Source of the DNA: Candidatus Hungatella pullicola
GTDB taxonomy: Bacteria; Bacillota; Clostridia; Lachnospirales; Lachnospiraceae
Direction of reading: 5' to 3'
Assembly: GCA_019114305.1 (NCBI GenBank)
Contig: DXFU01000057.1
Span: 62,001-126,000 of the forward strand
Length of the DNA: 64,000 nt
Positions 43,341 to 52,746 of this stretch are shown piece by piece. The notes below the pieces were generated by a model. It saw only the letters and a list, made by a program, of their open reading frames with translations, did no database searches and had not been told where the DNA came from. A program made the translations under genes and the position numbers. The stretch's first letter is position 1. Each line of letters begins with the position of its first letter.

Positions 43341-46157
43341 TCATCTCTCCTCTAATTGATAATCTTCTGTGTCTTGTTCCTGTTCTGTCATATATTTTCT
43401 TTGTATGCTTTTTTTCTTTCCAGCCTGATTTACACCTGCCAAAATCACAAGGAAGGCAGCGCTGATGCCTGTAATAACAGCTCCCGCCTTCAGTCCCTGG
43501 GGAATATACTTAAGCTGTATTTCATGGGTCCCTGCGCTGAGATGAACACTTAAAAAGGTATCAAATATCTTATACGGCTCCTCTTCCTGGCCGTCAACCA
43601 CAATCGTCCAGCCCTCGTCATAAGGAATGGAAAAATACAAAAGTCCGGCCCGGTCAGAATCTATGGTTCCCTGTAAAAAAGTGTCCCTTACCTTGGTCAT
43701 CTGGGCGGAATTTCTGTTTAGAATCTCATAAATCTGTCTCAATCCCTCAGGGGAGAACCGATATACAGATCCAAACATCTCCTCGCTGCCGTCATCGTTC
43801 TGCAGAGAAACTTCTGTTCCTGCTTCCAGATACCCCAGTTCCAGAAAATATCCTCTGTTTACATTGTCAAAGCTTTTTATGCTGTCCTCTCCCACATAAA
43901 CAGTAACCTGTTCCACCTTTTTGTTGCTGATATAGACATAGTAATCTCCCGGTTGGCTGACTGTAAAATCCAGCGTTGCCGCCAGGGTTTCTGAAGGCAC
44001 CTCTTCAAGGAGAGAGTCCGTTCCCATGACTGCGGCAAAATCATTCTGAACATCAGCAGGATTTGACAAATCGGTCTGCCAGTTTCCTTCCAGATCATAA
44101 GGAATCACTACTCCTACAGGAAGAGTGTAGGAATTCTCATACAGCCACATGCCGTCCTTGGCATCTACCAGACTTAACAGACCGGTATCAGCGGCCTCTG
44201 TGGAATAAAGGCCATATTTGACGGAAAACAGAGAATCTACAAAAGGCGTGCTTCCCGTTATGCTGTAAGCATTGGTAGAGCTTTCACATCCAAGACGGCG
44301 GAAAAAATCAGTCAGATCCGCATTAGCTGTAGAAGAAAACAGGGAAACCGTTGGAATATTCAGCCAAGCTCCGTCGTTTTTCGTTTTTCTGGTCACTTTC
44401 TCAAAACGAAACAGATCTCCCTCTCCCATCACGCTTTGAGCCAGGCTTCTGGAAGCCTGATTATCTGCCGTATAGCTGATTCTGCTGGTTGTAGTGACGC
44501 TGGTAACCGTGGTATTAACCGCAGCCTCCACAGAAACAAGAGCCAGCGCGCACAGCACCAAAAGACTCCTGCTCTTTCCCTTCTGATAAAGCCATATAAG
44601 CCACAGATAACCGGCCAGATAGAGAATAGCCACATAAAATACAGAGAAATGGTATGCGCTGTCTGTAATCAATTTCTGCGCCAGGAGGACAAAGACCACC
44701 GCCGCCCCAAAGGAAGCGCTCACCCGTCTCCAGGATGTAATCTTTAAATCCATATACGCCTTATAGCAGACAGTGAGAACCAGGAAGATATAGATAAAAG
44801 ACTGACGGCATGGCAGGCTGTTTGGATAATGAAACCCATGCCAGATAAAGTTCAGCACATTAATGGAAAAGCTGGCAAAAAACAGCAGCAGCAGTCCACA
44901 GTAAACTGCTTTTTCCTTTTTTCTGATTCTGGAGGACATAAGGTACAAAAGGAAAAACATAAGAACCGCCACGCCGCAGTATATATTGGGCCAGTGGTCA
45001 AGGCCCGTCTCCGTTTCCACATTCGGCAGATGCCTCCCTATCATATCAAATATAGAAAAATAGGAGGAAAAAGTCTGAGGAAAATTAACATTTCCCGATG
45101 CCGTAGACTGAAGTACACAGATTTCCGGCAGAAGAACCACTGCCGCCAGACCTCCTGCCGCCAGAGAAAAGACTGTGAAACGCGCCGCAGCGCCTCCATA
45201 CCAGGATGCCTTTTCTTTCTTTTCCAGAATCAGCAGAGCCATAAAATACAGCACCATAAAGATGCAGATCATAATGGATATATAATAATTGGATAAAATA
45301 GAAAGTCCAAGAGTGATACAGTAAAGGAAACATTTTTTCTCCCTGACCAAACGCTCCAGTCCCAGCACAATGAGAGGGAACAAAAGGAGGCAGTCCAGCC
45401 ACATAATGTTCCAGCTGTAAGCTGCCATGTACCCGGACAGGGCATAAAATATTCCAAAGAAAGCAGCGCCGAAATCATTGGTTTTACAGCTTTTTCTCAG
45501 ATACCAGGCGAAGGAGAGACCGCTTAAGCCGATTTTCAGCACGATCATATAAGTCATAAATTCTATGATATATGCCTTGGGACAAAAAACAATCAGCCAG
45601 TTTAAGGGGCTTGCCAGATAGTAGGCATACAGCGCCGCAAAGTTTACCCCCATCCCTACATTCCAGCTGTACAGAAGGCTGCCTCCCCCAGTCAGCTTAT
45701 CCTGAAACTCAGAAAAGAAAGGGGCATATTGATGGTACATATCCGTCCTGAGAAAACTTTCATCTCCAAAGGGAAAGATTCCTCTCTGTATAAAGATAAT
45801 TATCATAATAATGACAGGTACCAGGAAAGCAGCCAGCAGACCGTCATAAGGTCTTAAAAGTCCAGGTTTTGAAAGCTCTTCTTCCCAGTCTTCCTCAAAT
45901 CCGTGATTTTCCGGAAAAGGAGAAAGTTCCTCTTCTGTCTCTTGGTGAGGTTTTTCTTCTGTCCTGTCCTCTGAAAACATTACCGGTTCCCCGGTTTCAA
46001 GAGCCTTAAGGCCCTCTGTGTGATTCTCTCTCATTCCCGCTCTGTCCTCCGGGAAGCCATCAAAAGACGGCTGGGAAATTTTATTCCCCGCCTGTTCTTT
46101 TTCAAGAATACTCTCCAGCTCCCTTGAAATTTTTTCTATCTCATCATCCCGCTCCAT
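43341..46157 (-). CDS. YfhO-family multi-pass membrane protein (putative glycosyltransferase-like envelope protein)
   Basis: 938 residues. An acidic cytosolic N-terminus (1-105, rich in Glu, with [20 protein letters not shown]) precedes about 12-14 membrane helices (106-560; for example [20 protein letters not shown] and [29 protein letters not shown]), then a soluble extracytoplasmic beta-rich region (570-880: [42 protein letters not shown]) and a final TM near 885-905. YfhO proteins resemble GT-C glycosyltransferases and in Bacillus are needed to glycosylate lipoteichoic acid with GtcA-type flippases. The neighbouring gtrA gene (28-base gap) fits that pairing. The start follows GAAGGGATAGAAC. 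Confidence 0.88.
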   Translation of the reverse strand: MERDDEIEKISRELESILEKEQAGNKISQPSFDGFPEDRAGMRENHTEGLKALETGEPVMFSEDRTEEKPHQETEEELSPFPENHGFEEDWEEELSKPGLLRPYDGLLAAFLVPVIIMIIIFIQRGIFPFGDESFLRTDMYHQYAPFFSEFQDKLTGGGSLLYSWNVGMGVNFAALYAYYLASPLNWLIVFCPKAYIIEFMTYMIVLKIGLSGLSFAWYLRKSCKTNDFGAAFFGIFYALSGYMAAYSWNIMWLDCLLLFPLIVLGLERLVREKKCFLYCITLGLSILSNYYISIMICIFMVLYFMALLILEKKEKASWYGGAAARFTVFSLAAGGLAAVVLLPEICVLQSTASGNVNFPQTFSSYFSIFDMIGRHLPNVETETGLDHWPNIYCGVAVLMFFLLYLMSSRIRKKEKAVYCGLLLLFFASFSINVLNFIWHGFHYPNSLPCRQSFIYIFLVLTVCYKAYMDLKITSWRRVSASFGAAVVFVLLAQKLITDSAYHFSVFYVAILYLAGYLWLIWLYQKGKSRSLLVLCALALVSVEAAVNTTVTSVTTTSRISYTADNQASRSLAQSVMGEGDLFRFEKVTRKTKNDGAWLNIPTVSLFSSTANADLTDFFRRLGCESSTNAYSITGSTPFVDSLFSVKYGLYSTEAADTGLLSLVDAKDGMWLYENSYTLPVGVVIPYDLEGNWQTDLSNPADVQNDFAAVMGTDSLLEEVPSETLAATLDFTVSQPGDYYVYISNKKVEQVTVYVGEDSIKSFDNVNRGYFLELGYLEAGTEVSLQNDDGSEEMFGSVYRFSPEGLRQIYEILNRNSAQMTKVRDTFLQGTIDSDRAGLLYFSIPYDEGWTIVVDGQEEEPYKIFDTFLSVHLSAGTHEIQLKYIPQGLKAGAVITGISAAFLVILAGVNQAGKKKSIQRKYMTEQEQDTEDYQLEER

Positions 46158-46184
46158 GTTCTATCCCTTCTTCTAAAGGAAGTG

Positions 46185-46595
46185 TCAGACATTTTTAAAA
46201 ATAAAAACCTTGCTGAACACATAATTAGCGATGACAACTGCCACAGATACAATAATCTTGCTGATGTACTCGCCCATTCCAAGCCAGGACACCATAACGA
46301 TCATAAATATCATCTCCATGGCTCCGGATAAAACCCTGCACGCCACAAAAGAAGCCATCTCTTTCGCAAGATATGCCGGTTTCATAGAATAGCTTTGAAA
46401 CACAAATATCTTATTTACTATATAGGCGAACAGCACAGATACAGCCCAGGCCACAGCAGTTGCAATCCGATAATCAATGGAGACATAGACCATTGCTCCG
46501 TAAACCACCCAGTTAACAAGAGTGGTCAGCACGCCAAAAATCAGGTAAGAGATTACCTCCCGGTTCATAACTTTATCCCACAGTTTTTTAATCAT
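46185..46595 (-). CDS. GtrA-family membrane protein
   Basis: 136 residues from the ATG behind AGGAGCGCAAAA; 20 codons further upstream in the open frame lie in the leader. Four membrane helices (about 15-35, 40-60, 78-98 and 106-128) and the family motif VLTTLVNWVVYGAM and NKIFVFQS, ending with FSKVFIFKN. GtrA/GtcA proteins are thought to flip undecaprenyl-phosphate-linked sugars across the membrane for wall teichoic, lipoteichoic or polysaccharide glycosylation. It is first in the transcript gtrA-yfhO-argH-lysR. Confidence 0.9.
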   Translation of the reverse strand: MIKKLWDKVMNREVISYLIFGVLTTLVNWVVYGAMVYVSIDYRIATAVAWAVSVLFAYIVNKIFVFQSYSMKPAYLAKEMASFVACRVLSGAMEMIFMIVMVSWLGMGEYISKIIVSVAVVIANYVFSKVFIFKNV

Positions 46596-46692
46596 TTTTG
46601 CGCTCCTGTTATTTCTATTTCTTTGTTTTTCTGCGCGGCGGATGCCATTATGCACATAACTTCCATATTCTCTGACATCTGTGATCTATTTT

Positions 46693-46722
46693 ATTATAGT
46701 GAAATTAAATTGTAAAGACGAA
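46693..46722 (-). promoter_or_regulatory. Candidate promoter of the gtrA-yfhO-argH-lysR transcript
   Basis: On the minus strand TTCGTC (46717-46722), 18 bases, perfect TATAAT (46693-46698), about 98 bases upstream of the gtrA start. The -35 is weak. No terminator is visible between it and apbE, so some read-through from cbiK-apbE is possible. Confidence 0.45.
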
Positions 46723-46724
46723 AC

Positions 46725-47780
46725 TTACTCTGACGCCGCCTGGGAACCTCCAGCCTCCTGGATGAGGAACTGTTCCGCTCCCTGAGAGTAGTGGAGGGTC
46801 CCGTCTGTTTCCATAAAAATTCCATATATATCTTCCAGAGAATCCAAAAGCTCCATCCCTTTTTCAAGGCCTAAAGAAAAGCATGTAGTGGACAGGCCGT
46901 CTCCATCTACAGACAAAGGGGACAAAATAGTAACCGACTCAAGACCATTCTGGTAGGGATATCCTGTTGACGGATCCAGCAGGTGATGATAATTAATGCC
47001 ATCCTCAACAAAGCAGCGCTCATAAACACCAGAGGAAACTACAGACAAATCATCAACAGCCAGACTGCCCAGCACCTCATCAGCCCCTCCTTTTGGATCC
47101 CGAAGTCCTACCCGGAAGGGTTCTCCAGAAGTCTGCTTTCCAAGGCAGAGCACATTGCCCCCCAGGTTGATAATGGCGCTTTCTATCCCTTCTTCTTTCA
47201 GATAGTCTTTCATTCGGTCAGCAATATAGCCCTTGGCAATGGCTCCCAGATCAATGGCCACATCATCGGAGAGAAAGGTCAGAGTATTTCCCTCCAGCTT
47301 CAGATTTTCATATCCCACCTTTTCCAGTCCCTCTTCGATCTCCTCCTTTGGGGGCACCTTTTTCTCATCAGTAAAGTCCCACAGGGATGAAACCGGCTCT
47401 ATGGTTATATCAAAACTTCCTCCGGAAAGTTCTGAATAGTAAAGTCCCTTTTCCAAAAGAGCCGCCATATCATCGGAGACCTCCATGGGCTGAGTCTTTG
47501 GAGGCCTGTGATTGATGGCGTAAAGCTCACTGTCCTCTCTGGTTCGGCTGAAAACCATCTCATATTCTCTGCACAGATCCAGGGCGCCGTTGAGGATGTC
47601 CATATCGTCGCTGTCATAAAGGGTAACTGTCACAAACGTATTTAAAAGGAAAGCCGACTTTGTTACCGGCTGAATCACCCGCTTGCCACAGCCTGACAGC
47701 AGAATACCGGAAAGGAGCAAAATACAGAAAAAAACTGCCGGACCGGCTTTTCCCTTTCCGGCCTTGTGTTTTGCTGTCAT
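46725..47780 (-). CDS. apbE: FAD:protein FMN transferase, ApbE family lipoprotein
   Basis: 351 residues. Signal peptide and lipobox LLSGC (cysteine near 31). The catalytic domain shows FLLNTFVTVTLYD, FSRTREDSELYAINH, GGSFDITIEPVSSLWDF, VAIDLGAIAKGYIADR and SAIINLGGNVLCLG, then DGINYHHLLDPSTGYPYQNGL, the Mg/FAD-binding core. ApbE attaches FMN covalently to threonine in extracytoplasmic flavoproteins such as RnfG/RnfD and NqrC or fumarate-reductase-type proteins. No such acceptor gene is in the window. Its ATG overlaps the cbiK stop (ATGA), so the two are coupled. Confidence 0.94.
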   Translation of the reverse strand: MTAKHKAGKGKAGPAVFFCILLLSGILLSGCGKRVIQPVTKSAFLLNTFVTVTLYDSDDMDILNGALDLCREYEMVFSRTREDSELYAINHRPPKTQPMEVSDDMAALLEKGLYYSELSGGSFDITIEPVSSLWDFTDEKKVPPKEEIEEGLEKVGYENLKLEGNTLTFLSDDVAIDLGAIAKGYIADRMKDYLKEEGIESAIINLGGNVLCLGKQTSGEPFRVGLRDPKGGADEVLGSLAVDDLSVVSSGVYERCFVEDGINYHHLLDPSTGYPYQNGLESVTILSPLSVDGDGLSTTCFSLGLEKGMELLDSLEDIYGIFMETDGTLHYSQGAEQFLIQEAGGSQAASE

Positions 47781-48571
47781 TGTTTCTTTTCACCAATCCC
47801 TTCCGCCGCTTTCCTGACATGTGAAACAAACAGTTCCCGGATGGCCCCAATCTCTCCCATCCCACGAAGCCGGCAGGTCACTTCAAATCCCGCCTCCTCC
47901 AGACATGTTTTCCAGGAATCCTCCTCTCCTGCCATATCATTGTGAGCATGATCTCCGGCCACAATCATCAGAGGCTGAAGCAGAACCTTTTTGGACTGTG
48001 AATTCTTTACCGACTGTTTTACATCCTCCAGATCCGGTTTTGCCTCCACAGTTCCTATATGGTATCGTTCTCCTCTTTCTCTCAGCTTCCCGGCCAGTCT
48101 GCGGTAGGCTTCATTTGCCTGATGATCAGAGCCGTGACCCATAAAAACAATCTCCATCCCAGCCTCATAGTAAGAGGCCACATCCTGAACCATAGCATTG
48201 GCCGCCTGGTCAAAGTCTTCCTCACATGCAAGAAGAGGAAGACCGCAGGCTATGCACCCAAATCCATTTTCTTCCTGTCTTATATCTTCCCTCATCCCTT
48301 CATATTCAATACCAGGAATTACATGGGTAGGCTGAACCAGAATGTGATCATACCCCTCCTCTCTCAGCCTCTTTAAGGCCTGCCTCATATTATCCACCTG
48401 AATCCCGTCTCTTTCCCTCAGCTTTTTTATAATCATGGAGCTGGTATAAGCTCTTCTCAGCTCCCACCCCGGCAAAGCTCCGGCTATATCCTGCTCAATG
48501 GGATCAATATTCTTCTCCCCTGCCTTAATATAGCTTGTTCCAAAGCTTACAACCAAAACTGCTTTTTTCAT
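47777..48571 (-). CDS. cbiK: Sirohydrochlorin cobaltochelatase, CbiK family
   Basis: 264 residues. Starts MKKAVLVVSFGTSY, with the metal-binding residues H146 (MGHGSDH), E176 (GTVEAKP) and H208 (AGDHAHNDMAG) at the positions known for Salmonella CbiK. It inserts cobalt into sirohydrochlorin in the anaerobic cobalamin pathway; related enzymes insert iron or nickel. No signal peptide, so cytosolic. GGAAGGAAAC lies about 10 bases before the ATG; promoter at 48610-48638. No other cob/cbi genes are nearby, so it may be a lone chelatase feeding another tetrapyrrole. Confidence 0.93.
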   Translation of the reverse strand: MKKAVLVVSFGTSYIKAGEKNIDPIEQDIAGALPGWELRRAYTSSMIIKKLRERDGIQVDNMRQALKRLREEGYDHILVQPTHVIPGIEYEGMREDIRQEENGFGCIACGLPLLACEEDFDQAANAMVQDVASYYEAGMEIVFMGHGSDHQANEAYRRLAGKLRERGERYHIGTVEAKPDLEDVKQSVKNSQSKKVLLQPLMIVAGDHAHNDMAGEEDSWKTCLEEAGFEVTCRLRGMGEIGAIRELFVSHVRKAAEGIGEKKQ

Positions 48572-48609
48572 TGGGTTTGTTTCCTTCCTGTTATGTTAAA
48601 TTCCAATTT

Positions 48610-48638
48610 AACATATCACAGATGAAAATCAGTGTCAA
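48610..48638 (-). promoter_or_regulatory. Promoter of cbiK-apbE
   Basis: On the minus strand TTGACA (48633-48638), 17 bases, TATGTT (48610-48615), with the start codon 39 bases downstream. No cobalamin riboswitch can be accommodated in this short leader. Confidence 0.65.
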
Positions 48639-48653
48639 ATTACTTTTAAACGC

Positions 48654-48690
48654 GCAAAAGGCACAGAATCCTGGATTCTGCGCCTTTTGC
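48654..48690 (-). terminator. Intrinsic terminator of the iron alcohol dehydrogenase gene
   Basis: Bases 48654-48671 and 48673-48690 are near-perfect inverted repeats (18 bases, one G-U on the minus strand) with a minimal loop, GCAAAAGG/CCTTTTGC at the base. It is 33 bases past the stop at 48723 and just upstream of the cbiK promoter. Confidence 0.75.
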
Positions 48691-48722
48691 TTACATTGCA
48701 TGGCAGTATACAAAGAAGATTA

Positions 48723-49913
48723 CTAAAAGTCAACTTCTGTATCATAGAAGCAGCAGGTTAACAGCTTTTCCATCTCAGCCGGTGTAATCGGTCTTGGGTT
48801 GGAACCTGTGCAGGCATCTCCTACAGCCAGCTCTGCTACTGTTTTTAACTTGTCGTTAAATTCTTTTTCATCAATGATTCCGCCCTCATACTCTTTGATG
48901 CATGGAGCAATGTTAAGTTCCACATTCATCTTGCGGATTTCCTCGATAAGAGCGTCAACAAGGACTTCTGTGGTATCTCCTGTCAGACCGATGAAACGGG
49001 CAATATCTGCGTATCTCTCAGCAGCCTCAGGAACCTTAGCGTTAAATTTAATGACCTTTGGAAGGTACATGGCGTTAGCGGCGCCGTGAACAATATGTCC
49101 GCCGGAATAAGCGGCTCCTGTTTTGTGAGCCATAGAGTGAACAATTCCAAGCAGAGCATTGGAGAAAGCCATTCCTGCCAGGCACTGAGCATTGTGCATT
49201 CTGTCTCTGGCTTCCATATCCCCGTTGTATGATTTTACCAGGAATGTATGTATCATCTTAATAGCGTGAAGTGCCAGAGGATCGGTATAATCGCAGTGGA
49301 GTGTGGATACATATGCCTCAATGGCATGAGTCATTGCATCCATACCAGTATTGGCAGTCAGCTTTGCCGGCATAGTCTCTGCCAGATCCGGATCTACAAT
49401 GGCCACATCCGGGGTAATGTTAAAGTCAGCTAAAGGATACTTAATTCCTTTCTCATAATCTGTAATAACGCTGAAAGCGGTTACCTCAGTAGCTGTACCG
49501 GAAGTAGAAGGAATGGCACAGAATTTTGCCTTTGTTCTCAGCGTAGGGAAACAGAATGGTGTAATCAGATCCTCAAATTTTGTATCCGGATACTCGTAAA
49601 AGGCCCACATTGCCTTGGCAGCGTCAATGGGGGAACCTCCGCCGATAGCTACAATCCAGTCAGGCTCAAATTCCTGCATAACTTTAGCGCCCTTCATAAC
49701 CGTTTCAACGCTGGGATCCGGCTCAACGCCTTCAAACAAAGTAACTTCCATGCCTGCTTCTTTTAAATAGGTCTCTACTTTATCAAGAAAGCCAAAACGC
49801 TTCATAGATCCGCCACCTACTACAACAATAGCCTTCCTGCCTTTTAAGTTCTTCAATTCTTCCAAAGAGCCTTTTCCATGATATAAATCTCTGGGTAGAG
49901 TAAATCTTGCCAT
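48723..49913 (-). CDS. Iron-containing alcohol dehydrogenase (group III, butanol dehydrogenase-like)
   Basis: 396 residues. The NAD(P) site appears as VVVGGGSMKRFGF and IVAIGGGSPIDAAKAMW; the iron ligands are in GMDAMTHAIEAYVS (Asp and His) and AHKTGAAYSGGHIVHGAANA (two His). CAIPSTSGTATEVTAFSVITD and CTGSNPRPITPAEMEKLL complete the family signature. These cytosolic enzymes reduce aldehydes to alcohols in fermentation (ethanol, butanol or 1,3-propanediol). AGGAGG lies 9 bases before the ATG and the gene has its own promoter and terminator. A LysR gene just upstream in the same direction is a plausible regulator. Specific substrate unknown. Confidence 0.94.
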   Translation of the reverse strand: MARFTLPRDLYHGKGSLEELKNLKGRKAIVVVGGGSMKRFGFLDKVETYLKEAGMEVTLFEGVEPDPSVETVMKGAKVMQEFEPDWIVAIGGGSPIDAAKAMWAFYEYPDTKFEDLITPFCFPTLRTKAKFCAIPSTSGTATEVTAFSVITDYEKGIKYPLADFNITPDVAIVDPDLAETMPAKLTANTGMDAMTHAIEAYVSTLHCDYTDPLALHAIKMIHTFLVKSYNGDMEARDRMHNAQCLAGMAFSNALLGIVHSMAHKTGAAYSGGHIVHGAANAMYLPKVIKFNAKVPEAAERYADIARFIGLTGDTTEVLVDALIEEIRKMNVELNIAPCIKEYEGGIIDEKEFNDKLKTVAELAVGDACTGSNPRPITPAEMEKLLTCCFYDTEVDF

Positions 49914-49955
49914 TTTTCATGTCCTCCTTATTCATCTCTTTGTAACTCTGTGACT

Positions 49956-49984
49956 ATTTTATCTCCTGACACAAAGAAATTCAA
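49956..49984 (-). promoter_or_regulatory. Promoter of the iron alcohol dehydrogenase gene
   Basis: On the minus strand TTGAAT (49979-49984), 17 bases, TAAAAT (49956-49961), 43 bases before the start codon. The AT-rich stretch between it and the lysR stop (about 49990-50034) could carry a LysR site but shows no clear T-N11-A palindrome. Confidence 0.6.
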
Positions 49985-50034
49985 AGGTAAATATGCATAT
50001 GCCTCCATATAAATATTGATATATATTTAACATT

Positions 50035-50952
50035 TTATACAAGAAGCAGTTCTTCTTTCACCCGTCTCAGCTCTTCCAGAAATAATTTTTCCCACACAGT
50101 TCTTATGCTTCCCTCCCTGTATACCAGCACATCCAGGCACTGACGATTCCCATCGGCACAAATTTTCTCTTCCAGCTTGTAAGCGGAAAGAATTTCCCGA
50201 GGCATGGGGGAAACCCACATATAAGATTCCTTTACAGCCCGCAGAATATCAAACTGGCTTCCTCGCTCGAAAACATAAATTCTTCTGGCAGTTCCTTTTT
50301 TCTTATTCTCTGGCCGTTTTCCGCCTCTTCCCCCTCCGTCGCCATGGACAATTTCAATTCCTGACTCCAGATCTGTCAAAAAAATTTCTTTTTTCCCTGC
50401 CAGAGGATGGGAAGCTGACATGAGAACTCTGCTGGAAAAATCCAAAACCAGCTCAAAGGCAAGTCCCATTTCCTTCAGTCTTTGAATACAGTAGCGCTCC
50501 ATGGATAACGGGAAACGGATAATTCCCATGTGATACTCTCCGCACTCCACGCCCCTCAGGGTTTCCTCCCAATTGGTCTCTTTCAGCCACACATCCATTG
50601 CCGTCTCATCTGCCATCCGCTCAATCAGCCGTGCAAAAGCGGTACTGATATAAGTAGCCCTTGGAATGGAAAGGCGAAGCTTAGCTTCCCCTTCCCGGGA
50701 AGGCCTGTATAATTCCTCCATCTCCTCTATCTGCTCCAAAATATTTTTGGCGTACTGGAGAAATATCCTTCCTTTGTCTGTAGGAACAACCCCCTTAGAA
50801 GTTCTCCTGAATACAGGAGCCCCCAAATTTTCCTCCAGGGTCTTAATTGCCTTGCTTAAGTTAGGCTGATCCATATATAAATTAGCTGCCGCCTGAGTTA
50901 TGGAGCCGGTTCGTTCCACTTCCACAGCGTATTGTAACAGTATTGTATTCAA
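50035..50952 (-). CDS. LysR-family transcriptional regulator (TTG start)
   Basis: 305 residues, starting with TTG exactly 6 bases after AGGAGG; no ATG in the region fits better. The HTH spans residues 1-60 (GSITQAAANLYMDQPNLSKAIKTLE), then PTDKGRIFLQYAK and a linker helix. The effector domain has ATYISTAFARLIERM and later VHGDGGGRGGKRPENKKK, a glycine- and lysine-rich loop that is unusual for the family. The iron alcohol dehydrogenase gene lies 121 bases downstream on the same strand with its own promoter, so regulation of that gene is a reasonable guess. Confidence 0.9.
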   Translation of the reverse strand: MNTILLQYAVEVERTGSITQAAANLYMDQPNLSKAIKTLEENLGAPVFRRTSKGVVPTDKGRIFLQYAKNILEQIEEMEELYRPSREGEAKLRLSIPRATYISTAFARLIERMADETAMDVWLKETNWEETLRGVECGEYHMGIIRFPLSMERYCIQRLKEMGLAFELVLDFSSRVLMSASHPLAGKKEIFLTDLESGIEIVHGDGGGRGGKRPENKKKGTARRIYVFERGSQFDILRAVKESYMWVSPMPREILSAYKLEEKICADGNRQCLDVLVYREGSIRTVWEKLFLEELRRVKEELLLV

Positions 50953-51017
50953 ATGACACCTCCTCTTACCAGGCCATCCCTTTGAAAAGTGCCCGGCTGA
51001 TTTTCTCTATAGTTTAT

Positions 51018-52727
51018 TTAAAACATCAGTCCACGGAACCGGTTGAAGCAGGCAAGAATTTCCTGTTTTCTGGGAAGGGCCAGGTTAATTGGCAGATACC
51101 CTTCCTCTCCCAGAGAGGCAAGCCCGTCTTTTCTTACTTTCTTTTCCAATTCATCAGCAATAACTGTCAGGCTTCTTTTTCCGTTAATCAGATGGCGGGA
51201 AGCGTATTTTACCATATATCCCAAAGCCGCAATCTGTTCAGAATCCGCAATCTGCTCCACAAACCGCAGATCAATCACCTCTTTGTCATACTGAAGGCTG
51301 TCTCTTCCCAGAACTTTCATCTTCACCCGATCATCTCTGCCCCCGGATTTTACAGCCTTTGGTATCCGCAGATTCTCCTTTTTCTCAGCAGACAGAGATT
51401 CCACCTTCTGTCCATAGGCCTCGGCCGCCTTCTTTGCCTCAGCAGTTACCTCTTCCGGCACATAGCAATCCATTTGAATCACATGATCTGCCACATAAAA
51501 GTAGGAACCAGAGCTTCCTGCTACCAGAATGGTGGAAACCCCCAGCTGCTCATACAGCCCCCTGATTTTTTCAATAAATGGAATAATCGGTTCTTTCTCT
51601 CTGTGAACTACCTGCTGCATCAGCTGATCTCTTATCATAAAGTTAGTAGCGCTGGTATCCTCATCTACCAAGAGCAGACGGCTTCCGCTTTCCAGGGCCT
51701 CAGCCACATTGGCGGCCTGAGATGTGCTTCCGCTGGCATCCTCAGTGCAGAAATGAACTGTATCTCTTTTATCAGGCAGATTTCGTATAAACATGGAAAT
51801 ATCCACCTGTTTTACGCTTCTTCCATCTTCCGCTCTCAGTTTTACCGCAGTGTTGTCTGTAATTACAAACTCGCGGCCGTCGCCTTCAATATGATTGTAC
51901 ACTCCTGCTTCCAAAGCTTCCAGCAAAGTGGACTTTCCGTGATAACCGCCTCCCACAATCAAAGTAATTCCTTTGGGAATTCCCAGACCTTTTATTTTCC
52001 CACGATTGGGTAAGGTCAGTTCTACTTCCATGGACGCAGGGGAACGGAAAGGAACCGCAGACTTCATGGGAAGACTGGACACTCCTGATTTTCTGGGAAG
52101 AACAGCTCCATTGGCCACAAAGGCCGCAAGCCCCATCTGAGGCAGAGCGCATCTCACTGCCTCCTGATCCTGTGCCAGTTTCCTCACTCTCTCAACCATT
52201 TCCTTTTCCTGCAGCCCGTATTTGCCGTACATACAGGTTTTTGCCGCACAGACAGGAAGAAATTCAAACAGGATCTTAATCAGTTCTCCGGATTGAATGG
52301 TTCTGCCAAAAGCAGGAAATCCAGCCTCCATCCGGATTATCAGACTTCCATCCTCAGGATTGATGGTACAGGCAGTGCGCTCTAAAATTTCCTGCCCGGG
52401 ACGGCTTACAGCCAGCAGACCGCTTTTTCCCGACCCTTTGGCCTTAAAATTAAACTGCTCAATTTCCTGAGAAAATTTTCTAAGAAGATGGTCCTGAAGA
52501 GCGATTCTTTTGTGATACTGATTGTAGGATTCCACGGGAAATCCCGCTCTTTTTCCTTCTACGTGGATGCTCACTTTAGAAGGCGAGGCAAAAGGATCCC
52601 CCTGGACGTGATCAATGGAAAGGATATATTCGGGAAATCTGTACTGCCCTTTGGCCCCCTTATAAGCGGGGTATCCTTTTCTGTCTATGGACTGCAGGAA
52701 CTGTCTTAAATCCTGAGATGATTTCAT
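51018..52727 (-). CDS. ABC-class ATPase, COG3044 type (predicted soluble ATPase)
   Basis: 569 residues from the ATG behind AAGGAGGAAAAAAT; the 34 codons before it overlap the AraC gene. Without any membrane segment. Walker A GGGYHGKSTLLEALEAG (about 245-260), a signature-like SGSTSQAANVAEALESG and Walker B SRLLLVDEDTSATNFM (about 335-350), with a family-typical DNTAVKLRAEDGR insertion between them. The N-terminal ~230 residues include YPAYKGAKGQYRFPEYILS and a long helical domain. These proteins, widespread in bacteria, have no known function; the ATPase fold suggests nucleic-acid or remodelling work rather than transport. It follows the AraC regulator by 19 bases and is likely cotranscribed with it. 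Confidence 0.88.
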   Translation of the reverse strand: MKSSQDLRQFLQSIDRKGYPAYKGAKGQYRFPEYILSIDHVQGDPFASPSKVSIHVEGKRAGFPVESYNQYHKRIALQDHLLRKFSQEIEQFNFKAKGSGKSGLLAVSRPGQEILERTACTINPEDGSLIIRMEAGFPAFGRTIQSGELIKILFEFLPVCAAKTCMYGKYGLQEKEMVERVRKLAQDQEAVRCALPQMGLAAFVANGAVLPRKSGVSSLPMKSAVPFRSPASMEVELTLPNRGKIKGLGIPKGITLIVGGGYHGKSTLLEALEAGVYNHIEGDGREFVITDNTAVKLRAEDGRSVKQVDISMFIRNLPDKRDTVHFCTEDASGSTSQAANVAEALESGSRLLLVDEDTSATNFMIRDQLMQQVVHREKEPIIPFIEKIRGLYEQLGVSTILVAGSSGSYFYVADHVIQMDCYVPEEVTAEAKKAAEAYGQKVESLSAEKKENLRIPKAVKSGGRDDRVKMKVLGRDSLQYDKEVIDLRFVEQIADSEQIAALGYMVKYASRHLINGKRSLTVIADELEKKVRKDGLASLGEEGYLPINLALPRKQEILACFNRFRGLMF

Positions 52728-52746
52728 ATTTTTTCCTCCTTCATGT

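Noticed and set aside
48572..48653. Cobalamin riboswitch before cbiK
   Set aside because: The distance from promoter to start codon is under 50 bases, and there is no B12-box-like sequence.
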